From an uncultured Arthrobacter sp. (GTDB lineage: Bacteria > Actinomycetota > Actinomycetes > Actinomycetales > Micrococcaceae): a DNA stretch of 45,875 nucleotides. Of the stretch, positions 23,758 to 30,851 are shown piece by piece. The position numbers were made by a program, and so were the translations under genes. The stretch spans positions 1-45,875 of the forward strand of contig CALMVY010000034.1 in the NCBI GenBank assembly GCA_937873245.1, read 5' to 3'. The first letter of the stretch is position 1. Every line of letters starts with the position of its first letter. Below the pieces are notes generated by a model. That model had not been told where the DNA came from, did no database searches, and was given only the letters and a program-made list of their open reading frames with translations.

Positions 23758-23801
23758 AAGCTAGTGCAATTCCCGCCCGAACCAAAGTGACTACGGTCAC
23801 A
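23758..23801 (-). promoter_or_regulatory. livK promoter with CRP/GlxR-like activator site
   Basis: On the minus strand TGTGA-CCGTAG-TCACT (23786-23801) matches the CRP consensus in nine of ten half-site positions. TAGCTT (23758-23763) is a fitting -10 hexamer, predicting a start at about 23751. The palindrome centre then falls near -42, the class II activator position. The regulator identity is inferred from the motif only. Confidence 0.55.
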
Positions 23802-23863
23802 TCCTTATAACACTCGTTGCATAGAGGAAATCTGGCGGTCTGCCCGACGCGCGCCACGAAGTG

Positions 23864-23937
23864 TGCCCCAGGTGGGACTCGAACCCACAACACGCGGATT
23901 TTAAGTCCGCTGCCTCTGCCAATTGGGCTACTGGGGC
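23864..23937 (-). tRNA. tRNA with UAA anticodon and short variable loop
   Basis: The minus strand folds as a complete 74-nt cloverleaf. The acceptor stem is GCCCCAG/CTGGGGC. The D arm has a 3-bp stem and GG in the loop. The anticodon stem is GCGGA/TCCGC with loop CTTAAAA, giving anticodon TAA. A 5-nt variable loop GTGTT, T arm GTGGG-TTCGAGT-CCCAC and discriminator A complete it. CCA is not encoded. UAA reads the leucine codon UUA, and the D arm and A73 are Leu-like, but tRNA-Leu normally has a long variable arm, which is absent. The anticodon stem and T arm resemble actinobacterial tRNA-Lys. Annotation tools would probably call it tRNA-Leu(TAA). Confidence 0.88.
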
Positions 23938-23969
23938 GCCCGGTCCATGGTATCCCGCCGGGCCGCCGG

Positions 23970-24917
23970 CTAGGCGATGCCAAATGGCTTGGCGTAGTGG
24001 AATGTTCCGCTCACGCCGCCCGGCCAAAGGGCCAGCGGCAGCAGCTGGAAGTGCCCGCCCCAGGCCGGATCGGGGGCCTGCACGCCGAGGGAGGTCGACG
24101 CCACAAAGCCGAAGCGCGAGTAGTATTCCGGGTCGCCCAGCAGCGCAATGCCCCGCTCCCCCGCGGCGTTGGCGCGGGAAATCGTTTCCTTCATGAGCGC
24201 GCTGCCGATGCCATGGCGCTGCAGGCGCGGCACGACGCCGACGGGGCCCAGGCCCAGGAGCGCCAGCTCCCCGGCCCGGCCCCGGGTGCTGATCACGTGC
24301 CCGACGACCTCGCCGTCGAGCACTGCGACGACGCTGAAGTCCGGAAGGTATTCCTCGCAGTCGAAGAGAGCACGCAGGAGTTCCACCTCCTCGGGCTCGC
24401 CCTCGACCGGCAGACCGGTGACCGGGGAGACAGCAAAGGCCGCGGCGGTGAGCGCGAGGATGGCGGGCCGGTCCGCGGGCTGTTCGCCGCGCAGCACCAG
24501 TTCGGGGGCGGGCTTCTGTTCCCCGCTGGCTGCTACCAGTTCGTGCAGGGCCTCAAGCGCCCGGTCAGCGTCCGCCACCGGCACCAGGATGTGGTCGTGG
24601 TGGAACCCGGCCAGGACGTTGCAGCTGATCTTGGCCTCGGTCAGGGCGGCGCTGACCGCCGCGGTCAGGCCGATGGCTTCGAGCGAGGAATGCACCTGGA
24701 GGGTGATCCAGGCTCCGACGAAGTCGTAGGGCAGTCCGAGGCTGTCGGCGTCGGCCCGCGGCAGGACGACAGTCAGGCCCTCAGCCTCACGGACGGCGGC
24801 GGCGACCGCACCGGCAAGGGGTCTGCCGTGCGGCCAGAGGACGTAGACGAACTCACCTTCGCGGAGTTCCGGGTGCATGGTGGCCAGCAGGGTGTGGAGG
24901 TCCTTTTCAGCTGTCAT
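23970..24917 (-). CDS. ACT-domain / GNAT acetyltransferase fusion protein
   Basis: This 315-residue protein joins two units normally encoded apart. Residues 1-130 match the COG3602-type ACT protein (LHTLLATMHPELREGEFVYV, WITLQVHSSLEAIGLTAAVS, ISCNVLAGFHHDHILVPV), a fold that often binds amino acids. Residues about 140-300 match a YhbS-type N-acetyltransferase, with LGPVGVVPRLQRHGIGSALM as the acetyl-CoA loop and GDPEYYSRFGF. The likely role is an acetyltransferase whose activity responds to a small ligand; ligand and acceptor are unknown. The start at 24917 has TAGACT 6 nt upstream, so it is probably leaderless. The gene ends 33 nt before the tRNA on the same strand. Confidence 0.82.
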   Translation of the reverse strand: MTAEKDLHTLLATMHPELREGEFVYVLWPHGRPLAGAVAAAVREAEGLTVVLPRADADSLGLPYDFVGAWITLQVHSSLEAIGLTAAVSAALTEAKISCNVLAGFHHDHILVPVADADRALEALHELVAASGEQKPAPELVLRGEQPADRPAILALTAAAFAVSPVTGLPVEGEPEEVELLRALFDCEEYLPDFSVVAVLDGEVVGHVISTRGRAGELALLGLGPVGVVPRLQRHGIGSALMKETISRANAAGERGIALLGDPEYYSRFGFVASTSLGVQAPDPAWGGHFQLLPLALWPGGVSGTFHYAKPFGIA

Positions 24918-24923
24918 GGTGCC

Positions 24924-24929
24924 AGTCTA
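24924..24929 (-). promoter_or_regulatory. -10 hexamer TAGACT, leaderless geometry
   Basis: On the minus strand TAGACT ends 6 nt before the ATG at 24917. Confidence 0.6.
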
Positions 24930-24974
24930 GGCTCGGCCCGGCCGGTGGCCGGGCGCGGGATGGCGGCTTAACGG

Positions 24975-25014
24975 CGACGGCGGCCGCTCCCCCGCAAGGG
25001 AACGGCCGCCGTCG
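24975..25014 (-). terminator. Terminator downstream of ndh
   Basis: CGACGGCGGCCG pairs with CGGCCGCCGTCG over 12 bp, with an inner TCCC/GGGA stem. It begins 15 nt after the ndh stop on the minus strand. Confidence 0.7.
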
Positions 25015-25028
25015 AATGTTGCTGCAGG

Positions 25029-26498
25029 CTACTTGGAGTCGGCCGAGACCGCTTCCTTGTTCGCAGGCTTGCCGGCTTCTGCGGCCGGCTTCTCAGCGGA
25101 AGGCGCAGCCGGAGCCTCAGCCGGCTTGGGGGCCGGCGTCGCGGCGGCCACGAAAGCGCCGCGCGGGTTGTCCAGGTCGACCAGCTGCGTGGTGTCGCGG
25201 CCCACGAAGAACGCCAGGACCCAGCCGAAGATCACGCGGAGCTTGCGTTCCACCGTCGGCATGGCCAGGCCGTGGTAGCCGCGGTGTGCAAGCCAGGCGA
25301 GGGGGCCCTTGAGGCCGATGCGGCCCACGATGTTGAGGTTGGCCACACCCTTCCATTCGCCGAAGCCGGCGACGGCGCCCAGGTTCTTGTGCTTGTAGTC
25401 CTTAAGCGGCTTGTCCCAGCGGGAGGCCCACAGGTTCTTGGCGAGGCGCTTGGCCTGGCGCAGCGCGTGCTGGGCGTTCGGGACGCAGGTGCCGTCCGGC
25501 AGCCCGCTGCCCGTGAGGTCCGGCACGGCCGCAATGTCGCCGGCTGCCCAGGCGTTGTCGATGATGCCTTCGTCCCCGGCGATGCGCAGGTCCGGGAGGA
25601 CGCGGACGCGGCCGCGGGGCTCCAGCGGGAAGTCGGTGGAGCGGATCATCGGGTTGGCCTGCACGCCGGCAGTCCAGACCAGGGTGTCCGACTCGAATTC
25701 CTGCGCCGGCGACTTGTCCGGGAGGTTGATGAGCTTCAGGGAACCCTCGGCGTTGTCCAGCGAGGTGTTGAGCAGGACCTCGATGCCGCGGCTGCGGAGG
25801 TGCTCCACGACCCATTCGGCCTGGCTGGCCGTAACTTCCGGCATGATCCGGCCCATGGCTTCAACCAGGACGAAGCGGACTTCCTCCTGCTTGATGCGCG
25901 GGTTGTTCTTGACCGCGGCGCGGGCCAGGTCTTCCATCTCGGTGATGCACTCGATGCCGGCGAAGCCGCCGCCGACGACGACGAACGTCAGTGCGCGGGC
26001 GCGCTCCACCGGGTCGGTCATGAGCGAGCCGGCCTCGATCCGCTCGAGCACGCCGTTGCGCAGGGCAACGGCTTCCTCGATGGTCTTCAGGCCGATGCCC
26101 TTGTCCGCGAGTCCCTTGATCGGGAACGTGCGGGTGATCGCGCCTGCGGCCACGACGACGTCGAAGTAGGGAACCTCGAAGGGCGCGCCGCCGTCGGCCG
26201 GGGCAACCACGGCGGTGCGGTTGGCGTGGTCGATCGACGTGACGCGGCCCTGGATGAGCTCGGTCTGCTTGAGGTGCTTGCGGTGCGAGACGACGGCGTG
26301 GCGTGCCTCGATGTTGCCGCCGGCAACTTCGGGGAGGAAGGGCTGGTAGGTCATGTAGGGCAGGGGATCAACGAGGGTGACGATGCCACCGGCATTCGCG
26401 ATCTTCTTCTGCAGTTTGAGGGCTACGTACAGGCCGACGTACCCGCCGCCGACGACGAGTACCCTGGGACGGTCCTGGAGCTGAGGGGAGGATGCCAT
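25029..26498 (-). CDS. ndh: Type II NADH dehydrogenase (NDH-2)
   Basis: This 489-residue flavoprotein oxidises NADH and reduces menaquinone at the inner face of the membrane without pumping protons. The FAD loop is VLVVGGGYVGLYVALKL near residue 13, and the NADH loop is FVVVGGGFAGIE. TLVWTAGVQANPMIRS and AWAAGDIAAV are conserved NDH-2 blocks. LAWLAHRGYHGLAMPTVERKLRV marks the membrane-facing C-terminal region. An Ala/Pro/Lys-rich tail of about 45 residues follows. TATTCT lies 6 nt before ATG 26498, giving a leaderless message. A CRP-like palindrome sits just upstream of the -10. The gene starts 38 nt after the subtilase stop. Confidence 0.9.
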   Translation of the reverse strand: MASSPQLQDRPRVLVVGGGYVGLYVALKLQKKIANAGGIVTLVDPLPYMTYQPFLPEVAGGNIEARHAVVSHRKHLKQTELIQGRVTSIDHANRTAVVAPADGGAPFEVPYFDVVVAAGAITRTFPIKGLADKGIGLKTIEEAVALRNGVLERIEAGSLMTDPVERARALTFVVVGGGFAGIECITEMEDLARAAVKNNPRIKQEEVRFVLVEAMGRIMPEVTASQAEWVVEHLRSRGIEVLLNTSLDNAEGSLKLINLPDKSPAQEFESDTLVWTAGVQANPMIRSTDFPLEPRGRVRVLPDLRIAGDEGIIDNAWAAGDIAAVPDLTGSGLPDGTCVPNAQHALRQAKRLAKNLWASRWDKPLKDYKHKNLGAVAGFGEWKGVANLNIVGRIGLKGPLAWLAHRGYHGLAMPTVERKLRVIFGWVLAFFVGRDTTQLVDLDNPRGAFVAAATPAPKPAEAPAAPSAEKPAAEAGKPANKEAVSADSK

Positions 26499-26504
26499 TC
26501 CCCA

Positions 26505-26534
26505 AGAATACCGTACTTTGTGAAAAACTTCACT
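26505..26534 (-). promoter_or_regulatory. ndh promoter with overlapping CRP/GlxR-like site
   Basis: TATTCT (26505-26510) ends 6 nt before the ndh ATG. TGTGA-AAAACT-TCACT (26519-26534) matches nine of ten CRP half-site positions. Its centre lies about 28 nt upstream of the predicted start point, inside the -35/-10 spacer, which favours repression. The site lies entirely within the 38-nt gap after the subtilase gene. Confidence 0.55.
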
Positions 26535-26536
26535 AA

Positions 26537-27925
26537 CTACGGTTTCCCGGTGGAATCCACCGAATCAAGCACTCCGGTGTCCGGGTTTCCGGGACCGTCG
26601 GGGCCTCCCTGGGGACCCGTCCGCACCGCGCGGCGGAGCTGGAAGACGGCGGCGCCCACGATGCACAGGAACAGGCCGCCGAAGCCGAGCACCACCATGG
26701 CCGGCACGGCGCCGTCCAGCTCTGAGGGGGGCTCCGCCACCGGGACGGTGGCCTCCGGAAGGGTGGGCGCTGCGCTGGAGGGGACGGCGCCGGCGGCCGC
26801 CGGTGTCGTGGCCAGGTGGCCACGCCGGTGGACCCGGATCCAGTCCGAAATCGAACCCAGCGGATTGACCCGGGTTTCGGGGACGTCGGCCTTGAGCGCC
26901 GCCTCGGCGTCGAGGATCCCGAACCCGTACAACGGGTCCTTCCCCGGCGCCCCGGCATCCTTCGCGGTGCTGACGATTCTGTTGATGACCTGGCTGGACG
27001 TCATTTCCGGCCACTTGGAACGGATCAGGGCGGCAACGCCGGCGACGATGGGAGTGGCGCCCGAGGTCCCGGCCCATTCCGTGTAGCCGCCGCCGGGGAG
27101 CCCTCCGATCAGGTTCTCCGCCGGGGCCGCGACGCCGATGCTGATGCCCTGGGATGAGGAATCGACACTGGCGGTTCCCTTGCGGTCCAGCCCGGCGACG
27201 GTCAGCACCCCGGGGATGGTGGCCGGTGCGCCGACCTGGATGTTGCCGCCCCCGCGGTTGCCCGCGGCGGCGACGATCACCACGTCCTTCTGCTCGGCGT
27301 ACAAAAAGGCCGCGTCCCAGCTCTGCGGCCATTCCGGTGACGTGCTGCCGAGCGAGATGTTGATGACGCGGGCGCCGTTGTCGACGGCCCAGCGGACGGC
27401 CTGGGGTATCTGGTCCTGGTCGCTCTTGCCGCCGGGGTTCGGTGATCCGAGCCAGGTGGAGACGGACATCAGCTGCGCCTCGGGGGCGACGCCGACGATT
27501 CCGTCCGGCCCGACTGTCGGGCCGGCACTGGGGCTGGGGTTCGCCGTCGATCCCTCGGGCTGGTGCCCGCGGCCGGCCAGCATGGTGGCGACAAGGGTTC
27601 CGTGCTCGGGTTTTGCCCCGATGCTCTTCTGGCCGTCCGCGCTTCCGGCGCCGGAAACGTCGACGCCGGCGGCCAGCGCGCCGGCCAGGTCGGGGTGCTT
27701 GCCGTCCACGCCGCTGTCGATCACGGCGACCTTGACGTTGGCGCCCCTGGAGACTTCCCAGGCCTTGGTGATGCCGGACTCGGCAAGCCAGTACTGTTTG
27801 TCCCGCCAGTCGTCGGCGTGCGCGGCGGGGGCGGCGGTCAAAGAGGCCGCCAGGGTTCCACCCGCAAGGGCCAGGGCCATCAACGCGGAGGCGGTCCGGC
27901 GGCGCCGGTCTGTTGCTCTGGTCAT
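26537..27925 (-). CDS. Membrane-anchored S8 subtilisin-like serine protease (mycosin-like)
   Basis: This 462-residue secreted protease has a signal peptide (basic start, hydrophobic core, cleavage near AHA-DDW at 37). The S8 catalytic triad is D70 (VAVIDSGVD), H108 (PEHGTLVATMLAG) and S288 (GTSGATPIVAG), with N223 (AAAGNRG) as oxyanion hole. A Pro/Ala/Thr linker and one C-terminal transmembrane helix (AMVVLGFGGLFLCIVGAAVF) end in a short cytoplasmic tail. This layout is that of mycosins of type VII secretion, but no ESX genes are nearby, so that role is not supported. AGGA lies about 7 nt before ATG 27925. The upstream region carries 17-bp tandem repeats. Confidence 0.88.
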   Translation of the reverse strand: MTRATDRRRRTASALMALALAGGTLAASLTAAPAAHADDWRDKQYWLAESGITKAWEVSRGANVKVAVIDSGVDGKHPDLAGALAAGVDVSGAGSADGQKSIGAKPEHGTLVATMLAGRGHQPEGSTANPSPSAGPTVGPDGIVGVAPEAQLMSVSTWLGSPNPGGKSDQDQIPQAVRWAVDNGARVINISLGSTSPEWPQSWDAAFLYAEQKDVVIVAAAGNRGGGNIQVGAPATIPGVLTVAGLDRKGTASVDSSSQGISIGVAAPAENLIGGLPGGGYTEWAGTSGATPIVAGVAALIRSKWPEMTSSQVINRIVSTAKDAGAPGKDPLYGFGILDAEAALKADVPETRVNPLGSISDWIRVHRRGHLATTPAAAGAVPSSAAPTLPEATVPVAEPPSELDGAVPAMVVLGFGGLFLCIVGAAVFQLRRAVRTGPQGGPDGPGNPDTGVLDSVDSTGKP

Positions 27926-27950
27926 TCGGGTCCTATCGGCCGGACAGCTG

Positions 27951-28011
27951 GTGGCGCTGCGGTTAAAGTGGCACTGCGGTTAAGGTGGCGCCGCGGTTAA
28001 AGTGGCACTGC
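27951..28011. repeat. 17-bp tandem repeats (3.6 copies) in the protease promoter region
   Basis: Copies are GTGGCGCTGCGGTTAAA (27951), GTGGCACTGCGGTTAAG (27968), GTGGCGCCGCGGTTAAA (27985) and a partial GTGGCACTGC (28002), joined without spacers. They lie 25-86 nt upstream of the protease start. A period of 17 bp is not a whole number of helical turns. They may be stacked binding sites or a slippage-derived array. Confidence 0.75.
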
Positions 28012-28058
28012 AGAACGCGGCGGGGTCTGGGGGTGGGAAACGGGCTCCGGCTGGCCGG

Positions 28059-28089
28059 GCGTCCGCCGGGCCCCAAACCGGCCGGACGC
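28059..28089 (-). terminator. Terminator downstream of ppx
   Basis: GCGTCCG-CCGG pairs with CCGG-C-CGGACGC around an 8-nt loop, 22 nt beyond the ppx stop on the minus strand. No T-run follows. Confidence 0.55.
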
Positions 28090-28111
28090 TGCCTGGATGG
28101 TGCCCTGCTGC

Positions 28112-29059
28112 CTAGCTGATGCTGAGGGCGATTCCGTCAAGAATATCGTGTTCACTGGTGACCGCCGTGACCACCCTGCGATCCGTGGCGTCGGCCAGCC
28201 GTTCCAGGACGCGCCGCCAGACGAGGGCGCCCGCCCCGATCACGTCCACCCGGCCGGGGTGCATGTAGGGCAGCGCGGCCCTTTCCGCGTGGGACATCGC
28301 TAGCAGCTCGGCGCAGGCCCTGCGTACGTCGTCCAGCGAAAGTTCAGTGCCGTGGATCGCTGCCGCTGAGTATTCCGGCAGCCGGAGCGCGTGGGCCGTG
28401 ATGGTGGTGATGGAACCGGCCACCCCGACGACGGCGGCGCTGCGGTCCAGCGGTACGGTCCGGGCCGCCTCATCGATGGCGGCGTCGACGTCTGCCTCGG
28501 CGGCGGCGATCTGTTCCGCCGTGGGCGGGTCGCTGCGCAGGTGGCGTTCCGTCATCCGGACACAGCCGATGTCGACGCTCCTGGCGGCGATCACGCCGTC
28601 GGCGTTCCCCAGCACGAACTCCGTGCTGCCGCCGCCGAGATCGACCACGAGGACGGGATCCTCACCCCGGGAGGGCAGGACGCTGCTGGCGCCGGCGAAC
28701 GACAAAGCGGCTTCCTCGTCCCCGGTGATGACTTCGGGTTCGACGCCGAGGAGCTCGCGGATGCCGTCGACGAAGACCTGCCGGTTGGCGGCGTCGCGGG
28801 TGGCGGAGGTGGCGACGAAGCGCACGTCGGTGGCCCCGTGCTCTCGGATCTGCCCGGCGTAGTCCGCGGCGGCTGCGAAGGTCCGGTCCAGGGCTTCCTG
28901 GGCAAGTTCGCCGGTGGCGTCCACGCCCTGGCCGAGCCGGACGACGCGCATTTCGCGCACGACGTCGGCCAGCCGCGGCGCCGCGCCGTCCGTTTCCACG
29001 TCGGCGATCAGCAGGCGGATCGAGTTGGTGCCGCAGTCGACGGCGGCCACGCGCGTCAC
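28112..29059 (-). CDS. ppx: Ppx/GppA family exopolyphosphatase
   Basis: This 315-residue enzyme of the ASKHA fold hydrolyses polyphosphate ends or pppGpp. It has the phosphate-1 loop VAAVDCGTNSIRLL at the N-terminus and the phosphate-2 loop VVDLGGGSTEFVLG, plus GVAGSITTITAHAL. It is about 315 residues, the short actinobacterial two-domain form, lacking the C-terminal HD domain of the E. coli enzyme. Its start overlaps the DUF501 stop by 4 nt, so the two are translationally coupled. It is the last gene of the conserved eno-ftsB-DUF501-ppx block. Confidence 0.9.
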   Translation of the reverse strand: MTRVAAVDCGTNSIRLLIADVETDGAAPRLADVVREMRVVRLGQGVDATGELAQEALDRTFAAAADYAGQIREHGATDVRFVATSATRDAANRQVFVDGIRELLGVEPEVITGDEEAALSFAGASSVLPSRGEDPVLVVDLGGGSTEFVLGNADGVIAARSVDIGCVRMTERHLRSDPPTAEQIAAAEADVDAAIDEAARTVPLDRSAAVVGVAGSITTITAHALRLPEYSAAAIHGTELSLDDVRRACAELLAMSHAERAALPYMHPGRVDVIGAGALVWRRVLERLADATDRRVVTAVTSEHDILDGIALSIS

Positions 29060-29832
29060 TGGCCGGCCCCGGTTCCCGCGTCAGTGGTGCTGCCGGTGCC
29101 AGTGGTGCTGCCCTGGTCGTCGGTGCGCGGCTTCCGGACCGGGGCCGGCCTGCCCACGATCTCCGGAAGACCCTGCGGGCCGTGCCTGCTGAGGTCCTGC
29201 GAGGGAGCTTCGCCGCCGGTGTCCCAGGCGCCGTCGCAATAACACCGGTCCTTGGTCCACCACTCGCTGATGGCAGCGATGGCCTCGTCGCCGAGCGGGT
29301 TCACGCCCGGTCCGGCGGCGAGTGAATGGCCGACCAGGACATGCAGGCATTTGACGCGTGTGGGCATCCCGCCGGCGGAGATCCCGTCAATTTCGGGCAC
29401 GGCGCCGATACCGGACCTGGCACCGATCTCTGCACGGGACGCCAGGTACGCCTCGTGGGCGGCGCGGTAGTCTGCGGCAAGGTCCGCGTCTCCCCCGAGC
29501 CGTTCGTTCATCTCGTTCATCAGGCCCGCCGCCTCCAGCCGCGACACGGCCGAGGTGATGACCGGGTGCGTGAGGTAGAAGGTCGTGGGAAAGGGGGTGC
29601 CGTTGCTCAGCCGCGGCGAAGTGGCCGCCACCAGCGGGTTCCCGCAGACGCAGCGGGCAGGGATCTCGACGACGTCGCGTACCGGTCGTCCCAGTTGCCG
29701 GCTCAGAACATCGAGGTCGCGGGGCGAGGGCCTGCGGGATTCCGCCGCGGAGCGGGATGGATCCGGTGCGCCAGGGGTGTCTGCGCTCCGGTTCACTGCC
29801 GTCAGGTTCTCGTCCACTCGGTTCTCGTCCAC
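29056..29832 (-). CDS. DUF501 domain protein
   Basis: This 258-residue protein carries the DUF501 domain (about residues 38-205). Its features are LDVLSRQLGRPVRDVVEIPARCVCGNPL, TPFPTTFYLTHPVITSAVSRLEA and a second Cys pair, CYCDG, which together suggest a metal-binding site. The N-terminus repeats VDEN, from a short DNA duplication at the start, and the C-terminus is a Thr/Gly-rich low-complexity tail. It begins with GTG 29832; a second GTG 18 nt downstream is possible. DUF501 is an actinobacterial family of unknown function, nearly always between ftsB and ppx as here. Confidence 0.85.
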   Translation of the reverse strand: MDENRVDENLTAVNRSADTPGAPDPSRSAAESRRPSPRDLDVLSRQLGRPVRDVVEIPARCVCGNPLVAATSPRLSNGTPFPTTFYLTHPVITSAVSRLEAAGLMNEMNERLGGDADLAADYRAAHEAYLASRAEIGARSGIGAVPEIDGISAGGMPTRVKCLHVLVGHSLAAGPGVNPLGDEAIAAISEWWTKDRCYCDGAWDTGGEAPSQDLSRHGPQGLPEIVGRPAPVRKPRTDDQGSTTGTGSTTDAGTGAGQ

Positions 29833-29897
29833 GGGGGCGGCACCTTCCTGCCCTCTTTGGTTTGTCCGGCGGACAATCCTGCGGCGGGCACCGCTTC

Positions 29898-30659
29898 TTA
29901 GTCTGTTGCCGAGCGCCGGATGGAATCCCAGAGGGAGTCCACCCAGGGCAGCTTGGCCGGGTCTTGGGCTGAGCCTGCACCGGCCGCGCCACCGGAAGAT
30001 CCGGCAGGAAGTTCGCTGCCGAAAACCCAGTAGCCCGTCTCACCGGGCATAACCATGTTAATGCGGTCGCGGGCCTGTTGCTTCACATAGTTCGGATCCT
30101 GCCACCGTGAGACCTGGCGCCGGAGATCATCCTGCTGGGACTGTTTCGCGGCGATGTCCGCCTGGAGTGCGGCGATTTCGGCACGCTTTTCGAAGAAAAT
30201 CTTGACTGTGGGCGCCAGCATGATGGTGATGGCAATCATGACGACGAGCAGCGCCAGCATGCGGCCGGAGAAGGCCTTGGCGGGGACGGGATGCTCTTCT
30301 GCCGGCACCGAGCCGGCCCCGGAGGACGCGGCCGCCGTTGTTGCAGCGCCGTTCCTTGCTGGGTTCGGCTTCGCTGACTTCGGCTGGGCTGTCCCCGAGG
30401 GAGTTGGGCCCGAGGGAGTTGCGCCCGACGGCGTTGCAGCAGACGAAGCCGCCGGACGGGCGGTGGCAGCGTGGCCGGTCTGCTGGCCGGCGGCCCGGCC
30501 GGGCGTCCGGGGTGCCGGGGCGGCCTTGCCGGCGTGATCTGGCTGGGTTCCGCGGGAACCGCCGAAATCCGCCTGGATGACGTCGCCGCCGTCGCCGGTG
30601 TCCGGAGACTTCGGGGCCGCAGGCGTGGCCCGGGGAACCTTGGGTCGGCGGGTAGCCAT
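29898..30659 (-). CDS. ftsB: FtsB/DivIC-family septum formation protein
   Basis: This 253-residue bitopic membrane protein acts at the division site with FtsL and FtsQ-type partners. A long disordered cytoplasmic region (about 1-130) contains PSGATPSGPTPSGT repeats. One transmembrane helix follows (LALLVVMIAITIMLAPTVKI), then an extracellular coiled coil (KRAEIAALQADIAAKQSQQDDLRRQVSRW) and the conserved YVKQQARDRINMVMPGETGYWV. ATG 30659 is chosen over 30686 because AGGAG lies 4 nt before it. A GCCCGGT/ACCGGGC hairpin sits just upstream of the ribosome site. Confidence 0.88.
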   Translation of the reverse strand: MATRRPKVPRATPAAPKSPDTGDGGDVIQADFGGSRGTQPDHAGKAAPAPRTPGRAAGQQTGHAATARPAASSAATPSGATPSGPTPSGTAQPKSAKPNPARNGAATTAAASSGAGSVPAEEHPVPAKAFSGRMLALLVVMIAITIMLAPTVKIFFEKRAEIAALQADIAAKQSQQDDLRRQVSRWQDPNYVKQQARDRINMVMPGETGYWVFGSELPAGSSGGAAGAGSAQDPAKLPWVDSLWDSIRRSATD

Positions 30660-30673
30660 GTCACTCCTGTAAT

Positions 30674-30691
30674 GCCCGGTCCTCACCGGGC
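30674..30691 (-). other. Leader hairpin before ftsB
   Basis: GCCCGGT-N4-ACCGGGC forms a 7-bp stem ending about 7 nt before the AGGAG of ftsB. It could modulate translation or stability. Confidence 0.35.
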
Positions 30692-30709
30692 TGGCTTGCG
30701 GCTTGCTGG

Positions 30710-30749
30710 TTCAGTGCTTTTCAGGGCTCTTCAGTGCTGTTCACGGCTG
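30710..30749. repeat. Two tandem 20-bp repeats upstream of ftsB
   Basis: TTCAGTGCTTTTCAGGGCTC is followed directly by TTCAGTGCTGTTCACGGCTG, which differs at 3 of 20 positions. They lie between the eno terminator and ftsB, where an ftsB promoter would be. Role unknown. Confidence 0.45.
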
Positions 30750-30789
30750 ATTCCCGTGGCCCGGGCCGGACACCGGCACGGATGGTGCC

Positions 30790-30832
30790 AAAAAGGAACC
30801 GGTGGCCATGGTCTTTCAACCATAGCCACCGG
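30790..30832 (-). terminator. Intrinsic terminator of eno
   Basis: On the minus strand a 14-bp stem (one G-U pair) with a 6-nt loop is followed closely by TTTTT. It lies 20 nt past the eno stop and is the most canonical intrinsic terminator in the window. Confidence 0.88.
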
Positions 30833-30851
30833 CTCGCAGTTCGTGCGGTTA

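Noticed and set aside
26537..27925. Type VII secretion mycosin
   Set aside because: The protease has the mycosin layout, but no ESX, EccC or WXG100 genes are in the window, so only a mycosin-like call is justified.
27951..28011. CRISPR-like array
   Set aside because: The 17-bp units abut directly with no spacers and are not identical; no cas gene is present.
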